A stretch of 33,608 bases of DNA from GCA-003244245 sp036378735 (GTDB lineage Bacteria; Actinomycetota; Actinomycetes; Mycobacteriales; Pseudonocardiaceae), in assembly GCA_036378735.1 (NCBI GenBank), contig DASUVX010000184.1, positions 1 through 33,608 on the forward strand, given 5' to 3'. Below, piece after piece: positions 23,355 through 31,395 of this stretch. Numbering within the stretch: position 1 is the stretch's first letter; every line of letters starts with the position of its first letter. A program made the position numbers and the translations under genes. Below the pieces are notes generated by a model, which saw only the letters and a list, made by a program, of their open reading frames with translations, did no database searches and was not told the DNA's origin.

Positions 23355-25631
23355 CTAGCGGTTCAGGCGGCGCCGGGACGGCACCGCGGTGCCCGCAACG
23401 AGCAGCAGTAACGCGGCCTCGATCAACAGCAGCGCGGTCCGGTTCACATCCGAGCGGGTCACCCGGACTTCGGCCGAGGTGCCTCGAACAGGGATCGCGA
23501 CCTGGTGGCCCCATCCCCGCACCACCGACACCGGATGGCCGTCCACGCTGGCCTGCCATCCTGGTTCATCGTTGGCTGCGACCACCAGTAGCCGTCCCTC
23601 CGCGCCGGAGGCGACGCGGACCGCCACCCGCGGCGGCTGGGCGGGCGCCAGCACACCGCTCACCCCCGGCTCGATGGGCGGGGCGGCCCCGGTGCGCGCC
23701 TGCGCAGCCAGCGCAGGACCCAGCAGTTCCGCTCCCGGCACCGGCCGCACCACTCGAAACACCGGCCTGCCGTCCGCGGTCGGGGGCGCCGGACGGGCCA
23801 ACGCTCCGGCAGCTGCGAGCGCGCGGACGCCTTGCGCGGCGGTGGGTAGTACCACGAATTGCACGCCGGTAGCGGCCGCGTCGGCGATCGCGGCGGACGT
23901 CTCACCCGGCTGACCGGACCGCAGTGCAGCAGCTACCCGCTCCAACCGGGCGCCGGTGGCACGCAGCGGCGCGATGTCATCGTCACCGAACCGTGCAGTG
24001 CGCGCTCTGGTGAGCCGCACCGGCTCGCCCGCAGCGCCGACCACCAGTACGGACGTGTTCGCACGCGCCAACTCCGCAGTCAAGGAGGGGGCGAGCAGCG
24101 GTAACCCGGCAGGCGGTCCGGCGGTGAGGGGGCCGCCGGCGCCCGCAACGACGGCGACCGCTGACAACACCGCCAAACCCACCCACGGCATGGCCGACAG
24201 CGGCTTATCCCACCGGGCCCGCAGGTGAGACCACCACGCCGGCTCCGCGGTGCCGACGGCGAGCAAGACGATCCACAGCAGGCCGCAGCCGATGAACAGC
24301 AGCGCTGTCCCGGTGAAACCGGGCCGGGGATCACCGCCGATCAAGGGTCGCATCGGCAGCCGCGCCAGCAGAACCAAGGCAGCGACGCCCAGCACCACCA
24401 CTCCCAGGCCGGGCAGCATCGCCCTGGATGGCCGCACCAGCAGCGCGATCACCGCCGCGATCACCACCGCCGCACCCACCCAGGGCGCGGCGCCCGCACC
24501 CCCGGGGTCCAAGGCGAGCAGCTGCATCCAGCTCGGGAACTGCTCAGGCACCACCGCGCCCACCCCGTGCACCAGCACGGTAGGACGCTGCAGCACCACC
24601 GCCGGCCACGGCATGAGCAACCCCAGCGGCAGTAAGACCACCGCGAACAATCCCACTGTGCGGCGTACGGTGCTCACCTTCGGGGCGGCGAACACCACGA
24701 AACCGATCAGCATGATCGCCAGTACCAACAGATGAAGCAACGGAGCGAACGCCCCGATCACTGCAACCCCCAGCGCGGTGGCGGCAGCGGTGGGCAGCCA
24801 TCCTCCGGATCGCCGGCCCGTCCCACCGCGCAGCACCGTGACGGCACCAGCGAGCACCAGCGGTAACAACAGGTACGCCAGCACGACGTCGAGCCGACCT
24901 TGTGCCAACCCCGCGATGGCTGGTGGGAGCAACGCGTATCCAGCCGCCGCCAGCGCCCGGCGCTTGCGGCTGACGGGCACCGCGCGGGTGGCCCAGTAGG
25001 CGGACAGACCGGCCAGCGGCATCGCCGCCAAAAGCAATATCGACACTGCGGCACCGGGCGATCCCACCGGCAGCCCCAGCATGCCGATGACGGCCAGCGC
25101 GGCCGGCGGCGGAGCCGCGCTCCCACCGCCGACCGGGTGCCACGAAGCTAGATAGGACGACCAGGTCTGGTCCAGGCTTTCCACCGGCAGTAGCCGGCCG
25201 CCCGCCAGATCCAAAGCCAAGCGGTGGCGGTTCACCAACACGGCGAGCACGGTCATCGCCATGGTCAGCAACACGGGCGGAGCGAGCAGGAACCGCCGGA
25301 CCCGAGCGCCGATCCCCACGTCGTCGATCGGGAGGATGCTCGAAGCGTTGTTGTCGGTAGCAGTTGGCGATGGTCCGGTAGCGACATGTCTGGGCAGCGG
25401 CGAGGGCCGCGGCCGGGTATTCGCGCCGGATTCGCCGGCATCGCCTTGCGCTGCACCGTTTCGTGTTGGGCCGTCAGGTGCCGGGCCACCGGGTGCGATA
25501 ACGCCCGGCGCCGAGCTCTGCCCGGCCGGTGGGCTGGACACCGCCCGTGCCGCTACGGCACTGGATGTGCGCGAACCCCGCGCAGGGCGGGCGTTGCCGT
25601 CACTGGTGGGCGTCCCAGCACTGCGCGGCAC
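23355..25631 (-). CDS. Large multi-pass membrane protein, glycosyltransferase-associated type lacking a GT2 domain
   Basis: This 758-residue protein opens with a disordered region of about 105 residues rich in Pro, Ser, Ala and Gly (MPRSAGTPTSDGNARPARGS onward). The body has about 10-12 hydrophobic segments (for example VLLTMAMTVLAVLV, AAVSILLLAAMPLAG, VVLAYLLLPLVLAGAV), then an alpha/beta extracytoplasmic domain (TSVLVVGAAGEPVRLTRAR). The C-terminal part has a strand-rich segment ending with a last TM and SRRRLNR. I recall actinobacterial proteins at this whiB2-adjacent locus with a GT2 glycosyltransferase domain ahead of a similar membrane region. No GT2 motif is visible here. The start GTG 25631 has GGAGGAG six bases upstream. 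A role in envelope polysaccharide or mannan synthesis is inference from position. Confidence 0.7.
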   Translation of the reverse strand: MPRSAGTPTSDGNARPARGSRTSSAVAARAVSSPPAGQSSAPGVIAPGGPAPDGPTRNGAAQGDAGESGANTRPRPSPLPRHVATGPSPTATDNNASSILPIDDVGIGARVRRFLLAPPVLLTMAMTVLAVLVNRHRLALDLAGGRLLPVESLDQTWSSYLASWHPVGGGSAAPPPAALAVIGMLGLPVGSPGAAVSILLLAAMPLAGLSAYWATRAVPVSRKRRALAAAGYALLPPAIAGLAQGRLDVVLAYLLLPLVLAGAVTVLRGGTGRRSGGWLPTAAATALGVAVIGAFAPLLHLLVLAIMLIGFVVFAAPKVSTVRRTVGLFAVVLLPLGLLMPWPAVVLQRPTVLVHGVGAVVPEQFPSWMQLLALDPGGAGAAPWVGAAVVIAAVIALLVRPSRAMLPGLGVVVLGVAALVLLARLPMRPLIGGDPRPGFTGTALLFIGCGLLWIVLLAVGTAEPAWWSHLRARWDKPLSAMPWVGLAVLSAVAVVAGAGGPLTAGPPAGLPLLAPSLTAELARANTSVLVVGAAGEPVRLTRARTARFGDDDIAPLRATGARLERVAAALRSGQPGETSAAIADAAATGVQFVVLPTAAQGVRALAAAGALARPAPPTADGRPVFRVVRPVPGAELLGPALAAQARTGAAPPIEPGVSGVLAPAQPPRVAVRVASGAEGRLLVVAANDEPGWQASVDGHPVSVVRGWGHQVAIPVRGTSAEVRVTRSDVNRTALLLIEAALLLLVAGTAVPSRRRLNR

Positions 25632-25736
25632 ACCGACTCCTCCCTATCCATCCCCGTTGGTGGGGGGCACACGGTAACGTCCTCAAGCGACCGCCCCAGA
25701 TTCCGGGCGACGCAGGTTGCGGGCAACACGGCGATA

Positions 25737-26036
25737 TCAGACCGCGCCGCGTTTGAGCCGGCGGCGCTCCCGCTCCGACAGGCCACCCCAAATCCCGAAC
25801 CGCTCGTCAAACGCCAGGGCGTATTCCAGGCACTCGGCGCGGACCTCGCAGCTCGCACAAATCCGCTTCGCCTCCCTTGTCGACCCGCCCTTCTCCGGGA
25901 AGAACGCTTCCGGATCTGTTTGGGCGCACAGCGCCCGCTCCTGCCAGTCCGGCTGGTCGAGCCCGTTGAGCAGGCTCCAGTTGATCTGGTGCTCGACCCC
26001 CTGAGCCACGGGCCAACTGATGTCCATCTCATCCAT
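25737..26036 (-). CDS. whiB2: WhiB-family iron-sulfur regulator (WhiB2/WhmD type)
   Basis: This small Fe-S regulator required for septation and cell division in mycobacteria (WhmD) and sporulation septa in Streptomyces (WhiB) has 99 residues. The four cluster-binding cysteines are Cys37, Cys60, Cys63 and Cys69 (C-x22-C-x2-C-x5-C). The G[VI]WGG turn is GIWGGLSERERRRLKR (81-96), with the basic DNA-binding tail. The ATG 26036 has GAGGAGG upstream. Its 5' region (26037-26150) is the longest apparent leader here; TATTCT on the minus strand near 26140 could be a -10. Orthology to Rv3260c rests on position (next to manB and fbiA) and length. Confidence 0.95.
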   Translation of the reverse strand: MDEMDISWPVAQGVEHQINWSLLNGLDQPDWQERALCAQTDPEAFFPEKGGSTREAKRICASCEVRAECLEYALAFDERFGIWGGLSERERRRLKRGAV

Positions 26037-26210
26037 GGCGGTCCACCCTCCTCGCCATAGAGCTCCTCCCCGGTCTCCGTCTTCTCCAGGCTGGGGTCTT
26101 ACCCCCGATCTGGGCCTCCCCCGGGCTGAGGCCGGAGAATAACAAGTCTGTGATTACACCCCTGTCATCGGGGATGCAAGGCAGAAGCGGCGAAGCGAGC
26201 TGTTCACCCA

Positions 26211-26230
26211 GCGTGTCGCAATTGACACGC
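26211..26230. promoter_or_regulatory. Inverted repeat GCGTGTC-n6-GACACGC upstream of the M50 gene
   Basis: Arms of seven bases flank GCAATT in the 244-bp divergent whiB2/M50 region, which contains no gene. The left half with its flank (CCCAGCGTGTCGC) also resembles one unit of the 22-bp repeat family (CCCAGTGTGTCGC). It may be an operator or a solitary decayed repeat unit. Confidence 0.35.
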
Positions 26231-26280
26231 CGCGCAACGCCTTCGGAAGGTTCCGACCCGGAAACCGGGCCGGCCGCCTG

Positions 26281-27048
26281 GTGCGCGACAGTGACTCCGT
26301 GCGCGTCACCGGTCTGGCTCCCAGCCCGCTTTTTCTGTTACTGCTCGTGGCCACCGTGTGTGGCGGCGCGCTCGCCGCCCACGGCGCCGGCACCGCCCTC
26401 ACCGCCGGTATCGTGCTGCTGGTTCTCGGCGGGTGGGCGCTCGCATTGTGCCTGCACGAGTTCGGGCACGCGGTGACGGCCTACCGGGGCGGCGACCTAT
26501 CGGTGCGCACCAAGGGCTACCTCACGCTGGACTTGCGCCGTTACACCGATCCGGTGATGTCACTGGTACTGCCACTGGTGCTGCTGGCGCTGGGCGGCAT
26601 CCCGTTGCCCGGCGGCGCGGTGTGGATCGACCGAGGGGCCCTGCGGTCCCGAGCGATCGCCTCGGTGGTGGCGCTGGCCGGTCCGCTGACCAATCTCGCG
26701 CTGGGCGTCGCACTCACCGCGGTAGTCGCCTTCAGCGATCCGACGGAAGGCCTAGCGGCGGGCTTGTCTTGTCTGGCTCTAGTGCAGGTACTCGCGTTCG
26801 TGCTCAACATCCTGCCGGTACCGGGGCTGGATGGATTTGGTGTCGTGGAACCTTATTTGCCCGCATCAGCTCGGCGGCTGGCCGCCAGCTTCGGCTGGTA
26901 CGCCCCGTTGCTGTTGTTGGTGCTGGTCTTGGGCGTGCCCGCAGCGGGCAATGCACTGTTCGGTGCCGGCTTCGCGATGTTCGCCGCGCTCGGTGGCGAT
27001 CCGCTGGCCGCCGCCGCGGGCTTCCGGGAATTGCTGTTCTGGCGCTGA
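26281..27048 (+). CDS. M50-family (site-2 protease type) membrane metalloprotease
   Basis: This 255-residue intramembrane zinc protease has HEFGH (His59, Glu60, His63) within the first catalytic membrane segment and the third ligand region LNILPVPGLDGFG (Asp184). Five or six hydrophobic segments are visible, and no PDZ or CBS domain. Members of the family cleave membrane-bound anti-sigma factors or signal proteins; the target here is unknown. GTG 26281 gives MRDSDSVRV; GTG 26299 is an alternative and neither has a clear ribosome site. The gene is divergent from whiB2 and 72 bp upstream of the YihY-like gene, with a stem-loop between. Confidence 0.86.
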   Translation: MRDSDSVRVTGLAPSPLFLLLLVATVCGGALAAHGAGTALTAGIVLLVLGGWALALCLHEFGHAVTAYRGGDLSVRTKGYLTLDLRRYTDPVMSLVLPLVLLALGGIPLPGGAVWIDRGALRSRAIASVVALAGPLTNLALGVALTAVVAFSDPTEGLAAGLSCLALVQVLAFVLNILPVPGLDGFGVVEPYLPASARRLAASFGWYAPLLLLVLVLGVPAAGNALFGAGFAMFAALGGDPLAAAAGFRELLFWR

Positions 27049-27053
27049 ACCGC

Positions 27054-27080
27054 CCCGCAACGACTGATTAGCATTGCGGG
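27054..27080 (+). terminator. Stem-loop downstream of the M50 gene
   Basis: CCCGCAA (27054-27060) pairs with TTGCGGG (27074-27080) across a 13-base loop, starting 5 bp after the M50 stop. No U-run follows, so it is only terminator-like. It may attenuate read-through into the downstream gene. Confidence 0.4.
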
Positions 27081-27120
27081 AAACGGGGTACAGAGGGCCC
27101 AAACCGCTGAGGACGGGGAA

Positions 27121-28113
27121 ATGGGTCTAACGGCTCGACTGGATCGCTTCCAGCGGCGTCATACCTGGCTGGGCTTCCCGTTGGGCGTGATCTACAAGTT
27201 CGTCGACGATCAGGGCGGCTATCTCGCCGCCCTGATTACCTATTACGGTTTCGTCTCGCTGTTTCCGCTGCTGCTGTTGTTGGTGAGTGTCCTGGGCTTC
27301 ACGCTGGAGGGCAACCCCGCTTTGCAGCAGGCACTGCTCGGCTCGGCGTTGCAGCAGTTTCCGATCATCGGTCCGCAACTACAGCAGAACGTCGGCCTAA
27401 TCCACGGCAGCCAGACGGGCGTGATCCTGGGCATCGTCGGCGCGGTATACGGGGGCCTGGGGGTGTCGGTTGCCGTCCAGACGGCGCTGAATCGGGTGTG
27501 GGCCGTGCCGCGCTATGCCCGCCCGGATCCGGTGTTCTCCCGCCTACGCGGCTTGCTGCTATTCGTGCTGCTCGGTGCGTTCCTATTGATCACCACCGCA
27601 CTGTCCGCCGCCGGCCCGGTTGCCGCCAGCCTCGGCTACGGCGGCGCCTGGACGCGCCTCGCCGCGATCGCCATTGGGATCGCGGCCAACGTCGGCACGT
27701 TTCTCATCGCATTCCGGGTTCTGACCGCCCACGAGATCCGGCTGGCGGATCTGATACCCGGGGCGGTCTGCGCCGGGGTGGCAGTGCATGCACTGCAGAT
27801 CGGAGGGACGTTCTTCGTCGGGTACGAACTGCGGGGAACCTCGCAGATCTATGGTGTCTTCGGATTGGTGCTCGGGTTGCTGGCCTACCTGTACCTGCTG
27901 TCGATGATCGTGGTGTTCTGCGCGGAGATCAACGTGGTGCGGACGCGGCAGCTGTGGCCGCGCAACCTGCTCACGCCGTTCATCAACGATGTCGCGCTCA
28001 CCGCCGCAGATCGGGCCTCGTACCGTTCCTACGTGGACACAGAGCGCTTCAAACCGTTCGAGCAGGTACACACCACGTTCGACCACCACTCCCCAGCCGA
28101 AGACAAACACTGA
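27121..28113 (+). CDS. YihY/virulence factor BrkB family membrane protein
   Basis: This 330-residue protein has six predicted TM segments and the family hallmarks: DDQGGYLAALITYYGFVSLFPLLLLL near the N-terminus, GVSVAVQTALNRVWAVPRY, and FGLVLGLLAYLYLLSMIVVFCAEINV near the C-terminus. Although once annotated as ribonuclease BN, the family is a membrane protein of unknown function. ATG 27121 is preceded by GAGGA at 8 bases. A hydrophilic tail of about 55 residues follows the last TM. It ends 2 bp before the fbiA start, so it may be co-transcribed with the F420 genes. Confidence 0.9.
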   Translation: MGLTARLDRFQRRHTWLGFPLGVIYKFVDDQGGYLAALITYYGFVSLFPLLLLLVSVLGFTLEGNPALQQALLGSALQQFPIIGPQLQQNVGLIHGSQTGVILGIVGAVYGGLGVSVAVQTALNRVWAVPRYARPDPVFSRLRGLLLFVLLGAFLLITTALSAAGPVAASLGYGGAWTRLAAIAIGIAANVGTFLIAFRVLTAHEIRLADLIPGAVCAGVAVHALQIGGTFFVGYELRGTSQIYGVFGLVLGLLAYLYLLSMIVVFCAEINVVRTRQLWPRNLLTPFINDVALTAADRASYRSYVDTERFKPFEQVHTTFDHHSPAEDKH

Positions 28114-28115
28114 TC

Positions 28116-29105
28116 GTGGTGAAGGTCGCGGTGCTGGCCGGCGGCGTGGGCGGCGCCCGGTTCCTGCTCGGGCTCAAGGCCGCGCTGGGCTTGCCCCCTA
28201 TCGGCGCGCCGGCGGACCCGGGTGGCGAGCACGACATCATCGCGGTGGTCAACACCGGGGACGACATCTGGTTGCACGGGCTGCGAATCTGCCCAGATCT
28301 CGACACCTGCATGTACACCCTGGGGGGTGGGATCGACACCCAACGTGGCTGGGGACGTGCGGGGGAGACCTGGGTGGTCAAGGCGGAGCTCGCCCAGTAC
28401 GGAGCCGATCCGGACTGGTTCGGGCTCGGCGACCGGGACCTGGCCACGCACCTGGTCCGCACCCGGATGTTGCAGGAGGGCTTCCCGCTGTCGGTGGTCA
28501 CCGCCGCGCTGTGCACCCGCTGGCACCCCGGCGTACGGCTGTTGCCGGCCACCGACGATCGCTGCGAGACCCACGTCGTGGTCGCCGACGCGCAGGGGCC
28601 GCGGGCGATGCATTTCCAGGAGTGGTGGATCAGACACCGCGCAGCGCTTCCGGCCAGCGAGTTCGTGCCGATCGGTGCCGATGACGCCGAGCCCGCTGCC
28701 GGCGTGCTGGAAGCGATCGGCGAAGCGGATGTTGTGCTGCTGGCGCCGTCCAATCCGGTGGTCTCAATCGGCAGCGTGCTGGCGATCCCAGCGATCCGCC
28801 GCGCGATCCGTAGCACGACCGCCCGGGTGATCGGGTTGTCACCCATCGTCGGCGGGCGGGCGATGCGCGGGATGGCCGAGACCTGCCTGGCCACCATCGG
28901 GGTGCCGTGCACGGCAGGCGCGGTCGGCGCGTATTACGGCGCTCGCGTGGCCGGTGGGATCCTGGACGGATGGCTGGTGCACACCGGAGACGCGGCGACG
29001 GTGCCCGGGATGGAGGTCCGGGAAGTACCGCTGTTGATGACGGACGTCCCGGCGACCGCGGCGATGGCCGCAGCAGCCCTGGAGATGGCCGGTCTGTCGG
29101 TGTGA
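28116..29105 (+). CDS. fbiA: 2-phospho-L-lactate/PEP transferase of F420 biosynthesis (CofD/FbiA)
   Basis: FbiA transfers the phospho-lactyl or phosphoenolpyruvyl moiety from a GDP-activated donor to the deazaflavin Fo, giving F420-0 or dehydro-F420-0. The protein has 329 residues with the N-terminal nucleotide-binding loop VLAGGVGGARFLLGL, VVNTGDD, the TLGGGIDTQRGWGR loop, LAPSNPVVSIGSVL and IGLSPIVGG, all characteristic of CofD. The two adjacent GTG codons 28116 and 28119 compete as starts. It begins 2 bp after the YihY-type gene stop and overlaps fbiB by four bases (GTGA). This is Rv3261 by order, next to whiB2 as in mycobacteria. Other F420 genes (fbiC, fbiD) are not in the window. Confidence 0.94.
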   Translation: MVKVAVLAGGVGGARFLLGLKAALGLPPIGAPADPGGEHDIIAVVNTGDDIWLHGLRICPDLDTCMYTLGGGIDTQRGWGRAGETWVVKAELAQYGADPDWFGLGDRDLATHLVRTRMLQEGFPLSVVTAALCTRWHPGVRLLPATDDRCETHVVVADAQGPRAMHFQEWWIRHRAALPASEFVPIGADDAEPAAGVLEAIGEADVVLLAPSNPVVSIGSVLAIPAIRRAIRSTTARVIGLSPIVGGRAMRGMAETCLATIGVPCTAGAVGAYYGARVAGGILDGWLVHTGDAATVPGMEVREVPLLMTDVPATAAMAAAALEMAGLSV

Positions 29106-30454
29106 AGGATCACGCCGCACCGGAGGAGATCCGCATCCTGCCCGTCCGCGGGCTGCCCGAGTTCCGGCCCGGCGACGACCTGGTCGCCGCGCTGGCCGCA
29201 GCGGCACCGTGGCTCGTCGACGGCGACGTCGTCGTCGTCACCAGCAAGGTGGTGTCCAAGGTGGAGGGGCGCCTGATCACGGTGCCGGCTGACCCGCCGG
29301 CCCGGGACGCGGCGCGCCGCGAGCTGGTGGCAGCCGAGGCCCAGCGGGTACTGGCCCGCCACGGCCGCACCCTGATCACGCAGAACTGGCTGGGCGTGGT
29401 GCAGGCGGCGTCCGGAGTGGATGCGTCCAATGTGGAGCGCCACGAGGTCGCTCTGCTGCCGGTCGACCCGGATGCCAGCGCGGCGCGACTGCGGGCCGGG
29501 CTGGCCGCGCAGCTGGGCGTCGACGTCGCCGTCGTGATCACTGACACGATGGGTCGAGCCTGGCGAGTGGGGCAGACCGACGCGGCGATCGGGGCGGCCG
29601 GGTTGGGCGTGTTGCATCGTTACGCGGGTGCGGTCGACCGGCACGGCAACGAGCTGGTGATGACCGAGGTGGCCGTCGCCGATGAGATCGCCGCGGCCGC
29701 AGACCTGGTCAAGGGCAAGCTGACCGGCGTGCCGGTGGCGGTGCTACGCGGGCTGGCACGGCACGATGACGCCAGCACCGCGGCCGATCTGATCCGCCCG
29801 CTGGCTGAGGATCTGTTCTGGCTGGGCACCGACGCCGCGATCGAGCAGGGGCGCGCCGCGGGCCGGGCGGATGCGGTGCTGCTGCGCCGATCGGTGCGCT
29901 GCTACCGTCCCGATCCGGTGGATCCGGAGCTGCTGCGCCGCGCGGTGGCAGTGGCACTGCGGGCTCCGGCACCGCACCACACGCGGCCGGTGCGCTTCGT
30001 CTGGCTGGCCGACCGCAGCCGGCGGAGACGGCTGCTCGATGCGATGGCGCAGGCCTGGCGGGCCGACTTGCGCGGCGACGGGATGGCCGCGGACCGCATC
30101 GATCACCGGTTGCGACGGGGAAACCTGCTTTATGACGCACCGGAGGTGCTGGTACCGGTGGCGGTACCGGACGGCGCGCACAGCTATCCCGACACGCGCC
30201 GGCAAGCCGCCGAGGAAACGATGTTCACCGTGGCGGCGGGCGCCGCGGTGCAGGGACTGCTGGTAGCGCTGGCGGCCGAGGGTGTGGGCTCGTGCTGGGT
30301 CGGCTCGACGTTGTTCTGCCCGGATCTGGTTCGCGCCGAGCTCGCGCTACCCGCCGCCTGGCGGCCGCTGGGCGCGATCGCCGTCGGCTATCCCACCGAG
30401 CCGCTGCTGCCGCGTCCACCGGGTGATCCGGATGATGGATTGGTGCTGCGATAA
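29102..30454 (+). CDS. fbiB: Bifunctional F420:gamma-glutamyl ligase / nitroreductase-domain protein (FbiB)
   Basis: The N-terminal domain adds L-glutamates to F420-0. The C-terminal FMN nitroreductase-like domain reduces dehydro-F420 and extends the tail in mycobacteria. The protein has 450 residues. The CofE domain is about 1-245 (VVVTSKVVSKVEGRLITV, QNWLGVVQAASGVDASNV, VVITDTMGRAWRVGQTDAAIG, DRHGNELVMTEVAVADE). The nitroreductase domain is about 255-450 (RSVRCYRPDPVDPELLRRAV, EGVGSCWVGSTLFC, LGAIAVGYP). The fused two-domain form is typical of Actinobacteria. GTG 29102 overlaps the fbiA TGA, indicating coupled translation. The Nudix gene follows 9 bp later. Confidence 0.94.
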   Translation: MKDHAAPEEIRILPVRGLPEFRPGDDLVAALAAAAPWLVDGDVVVVTSKVVSKVEGRLITVPADPPARDAARRELVAAEAQRVLARHGRTLITQNWLGVVQAASGVDASNVERHEVALLPVDPDASAARLRAGLAAQLGVDVAVVITDTMGRAWRVGQTDAAIGAAGLGVLHRYAGAVDRHGNELVMTEVAVADEIAAAADLVKGKLTGVPVAVLRGLARHDDASTAADLIRPLAEDLFWLGTDAAIEQGRAAGRADAVLLRRSVRCYRPDPVDPELLRRAVAVALRAPAPHHTRPVRFVWLADRSRRRRLLDAMAQAWRADLRGDGMAADRIDHRLRRGNLLYDAPEVLVPVAVPDGAHSYPDTRRQAAEETMFTVAAGAAVQGLLVALAAEGVGSCWVGSTLFCPDLVRAELALPAAWRPLGAIAVGYPTEPLLPRPPGDPDDGLVLR

Positions 30455-30463
30455 TTCACCGCG

Positions 30464-31015
30464 ATGATCACTAGCCCAAATGCCGCCGTGCATGCCGACG
30501 CAGTGCAGACCTTGTCCGGCTGGGCACCCGACGACCCTGGACAGCAGGCGCTGTGCCAGGCCTTTCTCGGCTTCCTGGCGGCCCGCCCGGATGCCTGCGC
30601 TCGATCTTGCGTACCCGGCCATCTGACCGCTTCGGCCGTGGTGGTCTCGCACGACGGCACGCACGTGCTGCTGACCCTGCATCCCCGCGTCGGGCGTTGG
30701 GTGCAGCTGGGCGGGCACTGTGAGGAGGGTGACGCCGGACTCGCCGCGGCAGCGCTGCGGGAGGCGACCGAGGAGTCCGGTATCGGCGATCTGGAGATCG
30801 ATCCGCGGCCGCTGCATCTGGACGTGCACCCGCTCACCTGCTCGCTGGGTGTGCCCACCAGGCATTTCGATGTCCGCTTCCTGCTGCGCGCCCCACCCGG
30901 CGTAACGCCGGTAATCAGCTCAGAGTCGATCGACCTGGCCTGGTGGCCCATCCACTCCCTCCCTCCCGACCTAGCCTCCCTGCTCCCCGTTATGGAGACA
31001 TATCGGGCTCTTTAG
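30464..31015 (+). CDS. Nudix hydrolase whose C-terminus is encoded by a palindromic element
   Basis: The protein hydrolyses nucleoside diphosphate-linked substrates; its specific substrate is unknown. It has 183 residues, with a Nudix box-like region at about 83-107 (GGHCEEGD, then ALREATEESGI). Compared with the canonical box, Asp replaces the first Glu and there is one extra residue before REA, which I recall in related actinobacterial proteins. The final residues METYRAL and the stop codon TAG at 31013-31015 are contributed by the palindromic element at 30985-31050. The original stop has thus been replaced or extended. It starts 9 bp after fbiB and probably belongs to the same transcript. 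Confidence 0.87.
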   Translation: MITSPNAAVHADAVQTLSGWAPDDPGQQALCQAFLGFLAARPDACARSCVPGHLTASAVVVSHDGTHVLLTLHPRVGRWVQLGGHCEEGDAGLAAAALREATEESGIGDLEIDPRPLHLDVHPLTCSLGVPTRHFDVRFLLRAPPGVTPVISSESIDLAWWPIHSLPPDLASLLPVMETYRAL

Positions 31016-31050
31016 GAGCCCGCTCAGCCCGTTATGGCTCCATATCGGGG
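30985..31050. repeat. Palindromic element copy 2, at the Nudix stop and ynfA start
   Basis: The left arm 30985-31007 and right arm 31028-31050 match in reverse complement at 20 of 23 positions. The core TATGGAGACATATCGGGCTC resembles the copy in comF over 18 bases. The inner segment contains a second hairpin, GGGCTC-TTTAG-GAGCCC (31005-31021). The element ends in GGGGAGGG, which extends into 31051-31054 and forms the ribosome-binding site of the downstream gene. Confidence 0.88.
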
Positions 31051-31057
31051 AGGGAAC

Positions 31058-31390
31058 ATGAGCGTCGTTCGGTCGTTGATGTTGTTCGGGATTGCCGCCG
31101 TCGCGGAGATCGGTGGCGCCTGGCTGGTCTGGCAGGGCTGGCGAGAACACCGCGGCCCGGCGTGGATCGCCGCGGGTGTGATCGCGCTGGGGTGCTACGG
31201 GTTCATCGCCACGTTCCAGCCTGACCCGCACTTCGGCCGGATCCTGGCCGCCTACGGTGGGGTCTTCGTGGCCGGTTCGCTGGCCTGGGGCATGATCGTG
31301 GACAGGTTCCATCCCGATCGGTGGGACTACCTGGGAGCGGCTACCTGCCTGCTGGGCGTCGCCATCATCATGTACGCCCCCCGGCCGTGA
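31058..31390 (+). CDS. YnfA/UPF0060 family small membrane protein
   Basis: This four-TM protein of 110 residues (MSVVRSLMLFGIAAVAEIGG, then CYGFIATFQPD, YGGVFVAGSLAWGMIVD and LGVAIIMYAP) belongs to the UPF0060 family, which resembles small drug/metabolite transporters. EIGGAWLVWQGWREHRG and the conserved FGRILAAYGGVFV are the family signatures. The function is unproven. ATG 31058 has GGGGAGGG five bases upstream. That site is the right end of the palindromic element, so insertion of the element affected or created the translation initiation region. It converges on the methyltransferase gene with 5 bp between the stops. Confidence 0.9.
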   Translation: MSVVRSLMLFGIAAVAEIGGAWLVWQGWREHRGPAWIAAGVIALGCYGFIATFQPDPHFGRILAAYGGVFVAGSLAWGMIVDRFHPDRWDYLGAATCLLGVAIIMYAPRP

Positions 31391-31395
31391 ACGGA

